Shown one piece after another: positions 33,313-45,865 of a DNA stretch of 64,000 nt. Each line of letters begins with the position of its first letter. Within the stretch, counting starts at the first letter, position 1. Origin of the DNA: Monosporascus cannonballus (lineage: Eukaryota; Ascomycota; Sordariomycetes; Xylariales); the NCBI GenBank assembly GCA_004154925.1, contig QJNS01000268.1, positions 1 to 64,000 on the forward strand, given 5' to 3'. The position numbers and the translations under genes were made by a program. The notes under the pieces were generated by a model. That model was not told where the DNA came from. It made no database searches and saw only the letters and a list, made by a program, of their open reading frames with translations.

Positions 33313-36300
33313 TATCCTGAAATATCTTTTTTATATCTAGCGTTTATTTAAATTCTTTTTCTTTTTTTATAAGATTCGTTAAAGGTATAATTATCTTGCT
33401 AAAGTTTCGAATAAACTTCTTGTAATAATTAACGAATCCAAGGAGTACCTATATCTCCTTAATTATCGTTAGCGTTTGTTATTTTGTAACTGCAGCAATT
33501 TTCTTGGGGTCCATCTTAATATATCCTAAAATAATAATATATCCCAGATATTTTACTTCCTATATATGAAACTAACTTTTTTTTGTATTAACAAATAACC
33601 TTACGTCCTATAAAGCTTGAAAAACCTTATGAACGTATCCCGCGTATACTTTTTCCGTCTCCGAAAAAATGAGAATATCGTCGAAATAGCAAACGACGAA
33701 AACATCGAGATATTTTCGTAATACGTAATTAACCATTCGCTGGAAAATTACTGCTACATTTGTAAATCCCATTAATATAACCAAATACTTAAACAGTCCG
33801 TATTTCGTCCTAAAGGCTGTCTTCCATTCGTATCCTTTCTTAATCCTAATAAAGTTATATCCATCTTTGAAATCGAATGCTATGAACCTGTTACAGGAAC
33901 AGGGGTTCCTGTCTCGAGAAGACCAACCTTTAAGGCCTAGCGCGGGCCTGTCACGGCTGAACTCCGGACGGGAGACTTGGCTCTTAAGGTGATCTGGTTG
34001 ATCTAGGTGATCTGGGGACCAGATCACACAGATCCAACAGATCCACGACATACTCACTTTAGGAATTGGGATATATAATGATTCGGTCTTTCATGTAAAT
34101 AGCACCTACTTAGTTTTCGCTCCTTAGCTATCAATCTAAGCTTTTAATCCAAAGGTAACTGTACCGTTCTCTAATCGAGGGAAAAGTTTTTAAATCTTTT
34201 TAACGAATAAACCATTGGATTATTCCTCGCCCTATTGTTACCTGCAAATCAAGACCCTCTTTGGATACTGCTCATACCTCCAGGTGGATGTATGACAGGT
34301 TCGTTACAGAACCATTTAGCTCCGTAAAGTCGGTCTTTTATTTCCGTAATTAAAGGTAATAATATTCGATTTTTAACAATAACGTCGTTTAGTTATCGGT
34401 AATTAACCATAAGTCGCAATTTTCCATTCTTTTTAAATACGAAAAATATCGGATATCCTGCTGGTGATTTCGAAGGTCGAATCCATTCTTTTTATAACCG
34501 ATTTTCCAGATATTCTTTGAGAATACGTAATTCGTTTTTATTAAAGTTATAAATAAGGTAAAACTTTATCAAAATTCCTTCCTTAAGGACTATCTTATAA
34601 TTCTATTCGTTATGTTCTGGTAATTTCGTATCGAGTTCCTTCCTAAAGAACTGTTCGTATTTATGGTATTATGGTAGCATATTAATCAGATCTTCTAATT
34701 GCTTGAGCTACTGTTCTTATTATTCCAGATCGTTATTCAATTGCTTTAATTTCGTTTTAATAATAACAATAATACGTCGTATTTTTCTTTAATACCCGTT
34801 TCTTTCTTATATTTTGTTCCCTTAGGTAGTAAGGTATCTGTCGTATTTTTATACCTGCATTCGTCGCTAATATCGATCAAATATTAAGATCTTAATTTTT
34901 TTTTATTTGCTAATAAGGTATAAGGCGAACCTTACCTGGCCAGTTTTGCCATTAATTAAAACTCCGTATTAGCGTATCCATAGTAATCCTAAAATTATAT
35001 CGTAATTCTCGAATAAAATAATATCGAAATTAACCGTTTGATATCGTTCTTAAACAAAAATCTCGAAATAATTAATTTCGCGTATAATTTTTCCGTTATC
35101 GTAAACGAATTCCTGACTTTCGGCATTCGTCGCTATATAAGGTTCTAACTTATATCTTTATGGCAGTTTAAGTTTATTAACTATATCCGGTATAATGTAA
35201 TTCCTGCCTAAAGTTTCGCAGTTTATTATTACGGTATACCAGTACGTTCCGATTCGTATATCCAAAATAATAAGGTTATTAACGTTTCCTATTATCGCGT
35301 TTAAAGCCTTTTTTGAGAATTCTCTTTAATTTCTTTAGGTTTCGTTATTTTACGGCGTTTTTATAAATAACCCTTTTTTTTAATTCCTATTCGAATTTAT
35401 TAAGCCTTATCTGTATTTCTGTATATAGCGCATTAAGCTATTATATCTATCGTTATTGTCGGCATATTATTCCTTCGAGCCGTATTAATTGTTTTTATTT
35501 TTTTATAATTTCTTTTCTTATTAAATAAATTATTTTTTTATATTTACGATTATATCCTAATGTACGTTATTTTGGTTTTCGTTTTAAAGATCTCCTATAA
35601 ATTAATATATTTCTTCTTTAATAACATTTTTTTCTTCGAGATTTGCAGCGAATACTAATTAAAAATAAAAATCCGTAATAATTTTTTAATAATGCTTTTT
35701 TACCGTACGCTAAATTAATTCCTTTTCCGTTTGGTAATTATATTATCTATAATAACAAAAGGGGTTTTTTTACAGGTATTACTTTCCTTTAGGCTAGCTT
35801 TTTATTTCGGCTAATTATTAGATATTTTTTAGGGTTATAATTCGAAATTGTCGATATTATTACTTATTATTCTTTTTATGCTCGGTACGGTTTGGAAAAT
35901 CGAATCCTTCGTAATATATACGGATAATTCGTACATAAATATATTATTTCTATTTTTCGTAATCGGGGTATTTTCGTCGTCGATAATATATGGCGTGCAT
36001 TTTGCCGTATCGATCAGGGGTTCCGGGACAGACTTTTTCTGTCTAATTCTGGTATTCGCGTAATCATCCTTATAGCGCTTTTTGTTATATTCGCAATACT
36101 TATTAAGCCAGCTTTTTAGTTTTTCGTATCTTTCGTTAAATCTCTTATCGTAATGGTCCCTGTTAAACCTTTTACTTAAAGCCTAATACATATTTGGCTT
36201 AAATCATGTTAATAATTTTGCTATCGTTTTCTTAATTATTCCTAAACTGCCCTTTTGATATAGGGGTTTAATTATCTTATCGTAACTTTTTAGGTTTCTT

Positions 36301-37206
36301 GTACTTATAAGCCTTATATCCCGTTTTACTATAATTAAAGCACTTAATCTGGCTCCAATTTTGCCTGTAAGTAACGCCGAGTTCCATAGGTCCTAACGTC
36401 GTTCCGTAAAAAATAAGGGGTACATTTCGTTTTTTCCCCTAGTTAAACTTATTATATTCTGAACGTAAGGTATATTATCTTTTTTTCTTTTATTATTTTT
36501 CAAATTGTTAATTATCAATCTTAATTACCTTTACGATACACCGGTCTAGGGCAATTAATCGTTTAATCCGAATAATCTTATTTTTTATCTTATCTTTTAG
36601 CCCTTTATAAAATATATTAATAAAAACGTCGGTTTCGTTATCTCCTTATCCGGCCTTAACCGCAAAACTTTTAAAGGTTACGGCGTATTTGGACGTAAAT
36701 TCTTTTTGTCGGAATTATAAGAACTATTAGGCCGTAAATCGTTTTTTATCCGGATTGCCGAAATTATTACGTATTTTATTTTCGAAATTGGTATAAGTTA
36801 AAAAAATTTCGTTAATAAAATTTTTTTTATCTGCTTTTTTTATTTTTAGGAAATTTTTCATAATGGGCTTAAATTAATTAACCGCATTTCCTATTAGGTA
36901 TATTCTTATTATTAAGATTATATCCGCTGGGTTATTAAGGTTTAAAAAACGAAAGTAAATTCGTACCTAAGTCAAAAAAATCTAAGGGTTACCTTTTCCA
37001 TCGTAAGGTTCTGGTTTTTTCGGCTTTATGCGAACGAAAAAAGGTTAGGTAAGTAACATAACCCTAAGTTATCGAATTTCTTTTTCCAGCTCCCGAATTC
37101 GAGTTTGAAATTGCTAAGTAAAAGTTTTCTAAATGCTGGTCGATATTTCGACAGTATTAAATATTGTTCAGAATTTAACGGTACTATTAAACAAAAATTT
37201 ATAACG
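33313..37206 (-). pseudogene. E1 Gag, protease and RT remnants
   Basis: RT is best preserved at 33888-33608: RFIAFDFKDGYNFIRIKKGY, LMGFTNVAVIFQRMVNYV and VVCYFDDILIFSE (the YxDD box, intact as YFDD). Protease-like sequence lies at about 35.3-34.9 kb and Gag at 37.2-35.4 kb, each parallel to E2. The 420-bp LTR at 33889-34308 splits RT. Multiple stops rule out function. Confidence 0.78.
33889..34308. mobile_element. 420-bp solo LTR in E1 RT, little degraded
   Basis: Begins TGTTACAGGAACAGGGG and ends GTTCGTTACA, flanked by perfect GAACC duplications (33884-33888, 34309-34313). Removing it with one copy restores the E1 reading into ATTTAGCTCC. Composition is near genome average, unlike its host, so it arrived after or escaped the RIP that degraded E1. 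It contains a palindromic GATCTGG/CCAGATC region near 33990-34025. No internal coding region remains. Confidence 0.9.
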
Positions 37207-37791
37207 TATAACAGCTAAGCGGTTTAACCAATTATTAAACCTTAAGTCGACGGGTTTATATTAGCAGGAGTATCGTGGGAATCTAAGCAATAAATATATT
37301 AACGTATTACGTTTTGTAATGCCAAGGGTATCTTAGGTAACGATATTATATTGCAAGCTAAAGTTATCTAAATTATGGAATTAATAAGCGTATATATCCT
37401 TCTCCTTTAACTAGATCACCACCAGTAAGTTGGTGATCCGGCTCACTGGCTTACCACCAGTGAGTTGGTGATCCGGCTCACTGGCTCACTACCAGTGAGT
37501 TGGTGATCCATCACGTGACCTGACCCACATAGTTTTCTTGGCCTTCTCCGTTGCGACCGTTCCTGGAGGCCGTGGCTTGTCAGGTCGTAACATTAGGACT
37601 ATGACAGAAGTACTTTACAAGTAACGTTAAAGGTCGAATTTATTCTTTTTATAACCGATTATTTCAACATTTTCTAAAAACGCATTATTGGTTTTTATTT
37701 AGATTATAAATAGAGTAAAACTTTGTAAATAAATTTTCTTTAAGACTTATTTTATATGCTATTTATTATATTTTAGTAATTTCGTAACGTA

Positions 37792-38641
37792 CTACACAAG
37801 CTCGCGGCGCATACAATCTCGCGGCGCACTTTTTGGCACCTCGTAACAATTAATCCAAATAACTTAACCACAACACATCCAATTGATTTAAATTAACGGT
37901 ATTCCTTTTCGCCAGACGTATCTACAGCTCTTTAACAAGTGCACGTATTATATCAAAGCTTATCGCGGACGCCATGTCGCCATTCCTCCTTTCTAACCCG
38001 TACGCGACCGACTACTTTTTAACGCGTCCAAACCAATATTACCCCCATTTCGAAAATGCTAAAGCCGACCGACAAGAAAACGATTACCGACCAAATTCCC
38101 AACCCATATACGCGAGCGTTTTTTGTCCGGTTTTAATACCTGGAAGATATTCGCAAAATACGTCGTATTAGAAGGCTATAGGGCTTTGTTGCAGGGCACG
38201 TTGCAAGGCTGTGGGGCAAGGCTGTAAGGCTTGTTATAGGGCACGTTCTGGGGCGCGTCGTAGGGCGTGTCGCGGTATTGCAGGACTTGTCGGAGCAACA
38301 ATTCGATCCTACGCATTTAAAATCATTAAAACAAACGTTTCCAATAAAGAAGAATACTTATTATACGGGATAAACAAGTTCTTTTGGTCGACAAAAGAGG
38401 TGGTGGTAAAAAAATGCTGTTAATAGCTATTAGAAGTAACTGTTATAAGAAGCCTGAGAGGAAGAAATAACGATAGGGCGTCCGTAACAAGCCTTGATAT
38501 AATACGTGCACTTGTTAAAGAGCTGTAGATACGTCTAGCGAAAAGGAATACCGTTAATTTAAATCAATTGGATGTGTTGTGGTTAAGTTATTTGGGTTGA
38601 TTGTTGCGGGGTGCCAAAAAGTGCGCCGCGAGCTTGTGTAG
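37792..38641. mobile_element. 850-bp non-autonomous element with long TIRs
   Basis: Ends CTACACAAGCTCGCGGCGCA and its inverse; inverted homology extends about 150-190 bp inward on each side with few mismatches. The left arm has a 17-bp partial duplication of CTCGCGGCGCA. TA flanks both ends (37790-37791, 38642-38643), consistent with a TA target duplication; a GTAC-type duplication is an alternative reading. The interior (37974-38171, 38211-38423 open frames) shows no transposase and includes a G-rich imperfect repeat near 38185-38280. Confidence 0.8.
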
Positions 38642-39289
38642 TACGTTATTTAATCTTTTTTATATAATTATTTATATTTATGGCATTGTAATAATATTTA
38701 AAATAGAGTTTTTAACTTTTTTAGCTGCTATTATAAATCGTTATATATCTGTGTACATTCTGTTTTAATAACAGTAAATATTTTTATATTTTTTCATTTT
38801 TCATTTCTTTTTATTTCCTATTTCTTTATAGAATAAAATATTTATCGTACTTTTCTGCCTGTATTCGTTATTATTTTAGATCGAATATTAATTTCCTTTT
38901 TATATATTTTAGTTTATTTATCGTTGAAGTATAAAACGAGTTTTATGTAGCTAATTTCTTAATCGATTAGAAGATTATACTGCTAAAAATATGGGTTTTT
39001 TAAAATTAAATTGTAATTTCTTAGTAAAACTATATAAAAATCTATTTGATATCGTCCTTAGATAAAGATCTCGCATTAATTAATATCGCGTTTATTCTTT
39101 CTATTATCGTAGACGAATATTTGATTTTCAGGGTTTAATATTGTATGAAGATTTTTCTTATAATTTTATAATAACTTAAGTTTATTAAAAATATCTTGTA
39201 CGATAAATTTTCTCTTAATACTTCACAGTTTCTTAGTACAATATTGAGTATATATTAATTCGTATATCTAGAATTGTTATAGCTACATT

Positions 39290-39700
39290 ATACTATTATA
39301 CTACTAGAGTAAAGGATCGGTAGAATGATCGCAATTGTAACAATCATCCTGGTGCTTACAGCTGTATATATACTGGAGCTGCTACAGTAGACCAAGCCGT
39401 AACAAGAATAATAATATCGTTCGTAATTCTTATCGTTGTATTTAAAGCTTTTTTTGAAAGTTTTTTTCGATTTTTTAATTTTTACTATCTCATTGCTTTT
39501 TTATAAGTAACTTTTTGTTAAAAATTTGCTTTAAACTTATAAAATCGTTCCTATGTGTTCCAGCCTGATCTATAGTAAGAGCTCTTATATACCTATAAGC
39601 ACTAAGATAATTGCTACAATTACGATTATTTCACTAATTTTCTACTTTAGTAGCGTAATGGTATAGTGTAGCTATAACACTATATTTGTACGTTTAACGT
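39290..39700. repeat. Pair of inverted ~130-bp repeats
   Basis: A unit near 39295-39412 (starting TATAGCTACATTATAC, ending GCCGTAACA) recurs in inverse near 39550-39680 (TAGTGTAGCTATA on plus). They share AATGATCGCAATTGTA-like and GGTGCTTACAG-like cores with C/T and G/A differences. Probably two opposite insertions of a small LTR or MITE into the old Gypsy relic; flanking duplications were not resolved. Confidence 0.45.
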
Positions 39701-40249
39701 ATTAAGTTATTATATTTATCGTTTCTATTAGCGTAATTGTACTTTAACTTAAAATAACTTTATATCGTGCTATTTAGCGAAATTTCGTAATAGAATAAAA
39801 TTTTTTTTTGTAATTGTTTGTTACGACCCAACAAGCTTCGGCCTTAAGAAACGGTCAAACAAGAATCACACGGACTACCACATGGGTTACGTGACGGTAA
39901 TTACTGCCAAGCCAGTAATTAGAAGTGATTAAAGAAGAATTTAAGTAATTATGATTATTATTAGCCGTATGATTATAAGTAATTAAGCCAAAAAGGAGAA
40001 AGATATATACGCTTATTACTTTCATAATTTAAATAATTTTAATTTATAATTAATAATTCGTTATTTAAGGTACCCTTAGTATTACGAAACGTAATACGTT
40101 ATTATATCTATTACTTAGATTCTTACGATATTTCTGTTAACATAAACTCGTACGATTAAGGTTTAATAATTAGTTAAACTTTAAGCCGTTATACGTTACA
40201 AGTTTTTGTTTAGTAATACCGTCAAACTCTAAGCAATATCGCCGACATT

Positions 40250-42200
40250 ATGTTTACTAGCAAGCAGCCAGAACAGCCTATTTACCAAGTTCCTGATTAC
40301 CCGGATATTGGAATAGAATCCGAAAAGAAAAAGGAAAAGCTTCGCTTTTTCCGCGAAAAAGTTCTTCGACAACTGGATACTATAAACGAACGTATTTTTC
40401 AGCTTGAAAAAAACAATAATGATTTTACGACGTTTTTTTAAGCTGCTTATGAAAAGCTTAAGAAAAAAGAAAAAGCTCCCGAGACCGGAAAGCCCTCTTT
40501 AAATAAGCCAGGTTATTGAGCTAAATTCTATTAAAGAACTAAGAAAAATCCTTAAGCTTCCTCAGCCAGAACTTTTCGACGGAACCTCGACCAAGCTATA
40601 ATTGTTTTTAACGTAATACCGAATATACTTCGGGTATTTTCCTATTTAACTTATTACGCTTATTGTACAAATTGAATTCGTAATCGGACGACTTATTGGA
40701 AACGTAGTTATATAGTTCAAACCCGTTATAAAAGAATACGTTATTTTACTAATTAAAAAACGAAACCTAAAAATGGTACGAATTTACGGCAATTACGAAT
40801 AATTCGAATAAATATTAACGAAAGCTTTCGGTATAATAAACGAAAAAACAAAAACCGAAATACAAATCCAGTAATTACGATAAAAAAGATTAACATCTAG
40901 TTATAGCAGTACGTTAGTTCAGCTAATAGCTAAGCTAAACTAAAGATAAAAAATATTAATAACCAAGTTTTTCAATGGCTTAAAAAAATGCAGGAAAAAC
41001 TTTTTAAGTTAGATCGGCCTAATTACTTATCGGATTATATCGTTATAGCAGTTAAAATTAACGATCGACGATACGTATAACATATTAAAGGTACCAAAAA
41101 AAATAATAGCAAATCCCGATATATAATTAACAGCAGCGCTTTTTAATGTAATAACGTTTTTTACGGCATAAAACTAGGATTTATAGAATTAGGAGCTACT
41201 TATAAAAAGGATTAAAACTAAATCAAGTGTTATAATTATAACAAAATAGGACATAAGGCGTTATAGTATAAAGCACCCAAAAAGCCCCGTTAAGATAACT
41301 AAAAACTTGTACCTAAGGGATAATCCAGAAAGACCTAAAAGGACGGAGATAAATCCATCAACATAATTTAGCTTAAGCATATATCAGGTCCTTTATGGCG
41401 AAAAGTCCAATAAGGAATACAAAAAGCCAGAAAACTGGCTTAATAAATATCGCGAACATAATAAGAAATATTATAAGAATAATTACGCAAATATCGAAAT
41501 TAAATAGAAGAAATCTGTCCCGAAACCCTTGATCGATACGGCAGAATGCATGCCATACACTGTCGACGACGATAATATCCCAATTACGAAAAATAAAAAT
41601 AGCATATTGACAAACGAATTAGCCGTATGTATTACAAGGGATACGATTTTTCAAACCGTATCGGAAATAACAAAGACGATAAGTAATATTATCGACATTT
41701 TCGAACCATAGCCCCAGGAAATATTTAACAGTTGGCCGAAGCAAAAAGCTGGCTCGAAAAAAAGCAGTACTCGTAGAAAAACCCCTTGTGTTACTATGGA
41801 TAATATAACTACCAAAGGGAAAAAAAAGTTAATTTGGCGCATAGAAAAAAAGCACTGCTAGAAAATTATTACGGACCTTTATTTTCAATTAAAACTTATT
41901 ACAGACCTTTACGAAAAAAACACTATTAAGGAAAAAATACGTCAATTTACAGGAAATTTCTAGAACGATAGCTAAGATAACGTATAATGGAATATAATCG
42001 CAAACATAAGAAAACAATTTATTCGATGAGAAAAGAAATTATAATAAAACTAAAAACAATTAATATAATTAGAAGGAATAGTACGCTGAAAATAACGACA
42101 AATATAGTAACTTAACGCGTTAAACAAAGAAATACAAACAAGGTTCGACAGATTCGAAAAAAAGTTTAAAAAAAAGATTACCTATAAAAAAGCCGTAAAA
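40250..42200 (+). pseudogene. E3 gag remnant with CCHC zinc knuckle
   Basis: The frame opens at ATG 40250 (FTSKQPEQPIYQVPDYPDI), remaining open to 40441 before a RIP-type stop, then continues in the same or shifted frames with coiled-coil-like charged sequence. Near 41230 it reads CYNYNKIGHKALxYKAP, a CX2CX4HX4C nucleic-acid knuckle with two Cys changed to Tyr. Open stretch 41529-41711 belongs to the C-terminal part. Not functional. Confidence 0.75.
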
Positions 42201-42289
42201 TAACGAAACACGGAGGAATTAAAAAGAACTCCCGAAAAAGGCTTTAAAGGCGACGATAAGAAACGTTATTAATCTTATTACTTTAAATA

Positions 42290-45200
42290 TACGAATCGAA
42301 ACATATTAATATACCGCAATAGTAAATTACGAAACTTTGGGCGGAAACTATATTGTATTAAACGTGGTTAATAAATTTAGATTATTATAAAAATATAAGT
42401 TAAAACTGTATATAACGACAAACACTGAAAGTTAGAAATTCGCTTCCGATTACGGAAAATTTATACGCAAAATTAATTATTTCGAGATTTTTATTTAAAG
42501 ACGATACCAGATAATTAATTTCGACATCGTTTTATTTAGGAATTGCGATATAATCTTAGGATTACCATAAATACGTTAATACGGAATTTTAATTAACAGA
42601 AAAATTAATTAGATAAAGTTTATTTTATTTTTTTTATTAACAAACGTAAAAAAGAAAAATTAAGATCTTAATATTCGATCGAAAATGGTAACGAATATAA
42701 ATATAAGAATACGATAAAAACCTTACCATCTAAAAAGATAAAATGTAAGAAAAAAATGAACATTAAAGAAAAATACGATGTATTATTATTATTATCAAAA
42801 CGAAACTAAAGCAACTAAATAACAATCTAGAAAAATAACAGTCCTAAAAGTCAGAAAATCTAACCAATATGCCATTACAGTATTACAGATATAAGCAGCT
42901 TTTTAAAAAGAAGCTCGATACGAAATTACTAGAACATAGTAAATAAAATTATGAAATAATTTTAAGAAAGGATTTTCGACGAAATTTTTCTCTATTTACA
43001 ACTTTAGCGGAAACGAAAGACGTACTTTTAAAAAATACCTGGAAAATCGGTTATAAAAAGAATAGATTCGACCTTCGAAATCACCAGCAGAATATCTTAT
43101 GTTCTTTATATCTAAGAAAAATAGAAAATTACGACTTATAATTAATTATCGATAATTAAACGATATCATTATTAAAAATTGAATATTATTATCCCTAACT
43201 ATGGAAATGAAAAACCGACTTTACGGAATCAAATAATTCATAACATTCGATCTTCAAGATAAATATAATCTTATTAGTATTAAAAAAGAATACGAATAAA
43301 AAACAACTTTCAGAAGGAAATACAGATTATTTAAATATTTAATTATATTAATAGAACTTACGAACGCACTAACAACCTTTTAACAAATAATAAACTATGT
43401 ATTACGGAAATACTTCGATGTTGTTGTCGTATGTTATTTCGACGACATTCTTATTTTTTTAAAAAATAAAAAAATATAGATAAAATACGTTCATAAAGTT
43501 TTTTAAGCTTTACAGGACGTAAAGTTACTTATTAACGCGGAAAAAAGTTAATTCCATAAATAAGAAATAAAATATCTAGAATATATTATTACTTTAAGAT
43601 ATATTAGAATGGATCTCAAAAAGATCGTTGCAGTTACAAAATAACAAACGCCAATAATAATCAAAGAAGTACAAATATTCTTTGGATTCGCCAATTATTA
43701 CAAAAAGTTCATTCGAAATTTTAATAAAATAACTATATTGCTAACGAATCTTACGAAAAAAGAAAAATTTTTTAAATAAACGCCAGATGCGGAAAAAGTA
43801 TTTCAAAATATCAAGGATATGATTATTAACAAGCCAGTATTAATTATGTACGATCTAAACCGCTTTGTTAAGCTAAAAACCGATATTTCGGATTACGCGT
43901 TAAACGTAATAATTAGATAACGAAATAATCAAGATAAATTGTACCTTATTATATTCTTTTCGTATAAGTTAAAAGGAACCGAGTTTAATTACGGTATTCC
44001 AGATAAGGAATTTGTGGTCATTATTATGGCATTTCGAAAGTTTAGGTATTTTCTAAAGGGAAGCTTGTATTAGGTCAAAGTTTACACAGATTATTAAAAT
44101 CTTATCCGATTTACTACGACCAGGGAGCTTACCGGACGACAATTTCGTTACGCGGAAAAATTAACGAACTTCGACTTCGTTATTATCCATAGGAAATGCT
44201 CAAAAAATAACCAAGCAAATACTTTAAGCAGATAACCAAACTTCGAAAAAAATTAGTCAAAATTAACTATATAATTTTTAATACCATTAAAAAAAGATAT
44301 TTCCGGTTACGACAAATTGCGATAATTCGAACAATATTTTTCGATATGCATTAAAAAATTTAACAATATAACGATAATCTCCTAGAAAACTAGAAAACAA
44401 ACAAAACACAAATTCTCGAAAAATACTAGAAAGATTTAGTACGAAACATATACGAACATTAGTTACATGGATATTCGGGAATCTATAAAACTTTAAAACG
44501 GCTTTAACGTACATATTTCTTTTTTAAAATGAAATTAACGGTATAAAAAATCATACAGTAATGCGATATTTACGCCAAAGTAAAGACTCGACGACATAAG
44601 CCATATGAGAAATTGCAACTATTACTAGTTGTAAAACGATTATAGTATTTAATTACATTCGATTTTATTACCAAATTTCCTATGTCAAAAGATTTAGCTA
44701 CGAAAATATATTACGACAGCATTTTCGTAATCGTCGACGGATTCACAAAAATTTCCTATTTTTTACTATATTATAAAGATATAAATGCCGAACAAATGGC
44801 ATACATTTTCTTTAAACATAGTTTCAACATATACGGATTATTTATGGAAATTATTTCAAATCAAGGATCGATATTTGCATCAAAATTTTAGCAAGGCCTG
44901 ATATCATAAATAAGCCTAAATCACAAGTTATCCAGCGTATTCAAACACTAGACAAATAGATAAACGGAACGAACAAACTAAACTTAAAAAATTTACTTAC
45001 GATATTACATTAATTACGAATAAAATAACTGGGTTAAGAAATTACTAATTGCGCAATTAACTTATAATACTAGCTATTATGAAAACATTAAAATAACACC
45101 AGCGAACGTAAACTTTGGTTTTATTCTACAGATTTACAGAAAAGTACGCGATAACGGTTTAATCAATATTAAAATAATCCTTACGTTACAATAATTACGA

Positions 45201-45865
45201 TAGCTATATTAAAAGATAAAAATAGAATTAAAATTCGTGCAGAATTAAATAAACAAGTATTATAACTAGAAAAAATTAAAAAGATTAATTTTCGAAAAAA
45301 GGGAAATGGTTTTCCTCGCTACAAAAAACATTTAAACAAAACGACCTAACAAAAAACTTAACTTTAAATATATCGGTCTATATAAATCACCAAGAACATT
45401 TCAAAAAATAATTCCCAATTAGAATTCCTACTAAAAATTAAATGCCATCTAATTTTTTACGTTTTCTTACTCGAGTTAATAACAGATATAATCAAGGTAT
45501 ATATGTCAGCTAGTAGGGGGTGCTCTAGCACCCCATATACGGAAGATTCCCTCTGATCGGAATATATATATTCCGAGACTAGATCACCTTAAAGTGCAAT
45601 GCGCGTTCTAGAGTACTTACAACTAGTCATCAATATACACACAACTGATGTCTCTTATATCTGACAACATACGACACAAAACGATATAAAAATAAAGAAC
45701 GAATAAGTATACGAAATAAAAAAAACTTTTCGACATGCGAAAATAAAACGGACTTATCTAGTACTTGATCAAATAGAAAAAAATCCGAATTTCGAAAACA
45801 CCTAGGAACTCGCCAAAAACCTTATTAGCGCCCAGCGCCTATTAAAAAACTTGTACTAATAACAA
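42290..45865 (+). pseudogene. E3 pol remnant: PR, RT, RNase H, IN, chromodomain
   Basis: Protease: GGNYIV near 42350. RT: LTNA...FDVVVVCYFDDILIF near 43360-43460, with the YxDD box present. RNase H: LIIFFSYKLKGTEFNYGIP near 43940-44010. Integrase core: DSIFVIVDGFTKISYFLLY near 44712-44770 and EIISNQGSIFASKF near 44850-44890. Chromodomain-like end at about 45707-45850: TYLVL...NFENT then AQRLLKN, matching the chromovirus C-terminus. Stops are frequent. Confidence 0.78.
45504..45666 (+). mobile_element. 163-bp solo LTR in E3, little degraded
   Basis: Runs from TGTCAGCTAGTAGGGGG to TATATCTGACA. Flanks are ATATA (45499-45503) and ACATA (45667-45671), a 5-bp duplication with one C-to-T. A hairpin GGGGTGCTCTAGCACCCC lies near its start. 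TGTCAG/CTGACA ends suggest a Copia-type LTR. GC content is far above E3's, so it is younger or escaped RIP. Confidence 0.88.

Larger units (their letters stand above)
23769..37592 (-). mobile_element. E1: Gypsy/chromovirus LTR retrotransposon, RIP-degraded
   Basis: LTRs are 23769-24154 and 37207-37592 (386 bp each), with TGTGACGG/TATAACAG starts and CGTAACA ends. Perfect TTAGG duplications (23764-23768, 37593-37597) bound it. Without the nested E2 it is about 7.16 kb. Pol reads on the minus strand, so 37207-37592 is the 5' LTR. Order on minus: Gag (37.2-35.4 kb), protease (about 35.3-34.9), RT (about 34.6-33.3, interrupted by the LTR at 33889), RNase H (26.5-26.1), integrase (26.0-25.0), chromodomain (about 24.9-24.8). 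A plus-strand antisense ORF lies next to the 3' LTR. Many stops make it inactive. Confidence 0.92.
23654..37606 (-). mobile_element. 124-bp-family solo LTR split by Gypsy E1
   Basis: The left part (23654-23768) begins TGTTACGACACAGAAGAAC; the right part (37598-37606) is ACTATGACA. Joined across one copy of the TTAGG duplication they match, in reverse, the complete solo LTR at 58552-58675. This shows E1 inserted into a pre-existing LTR. Flanks of the LTR itself (CAATC and GAAGT) do not match. Only the end segments belong to this feature; the span includes E1. Confidence 0.75.
37607..39813 (-). mobile_element. Older Gypsy relic hosting later insertions
   Basis: Heavily degraded minus-oriented Gypsy sequence that parallels E1: RT/thumb-like at 37607-37791, resuming after a TIR element at 38644, protease-like near 38.9-39.3 kb, Gag-like to 39813. 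It continues beyond E3 from 46907 to about 47360. It is more diverged than E1-E3 and no LTR was identified, so it is the oldest layer here. Confidence 0.6.
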
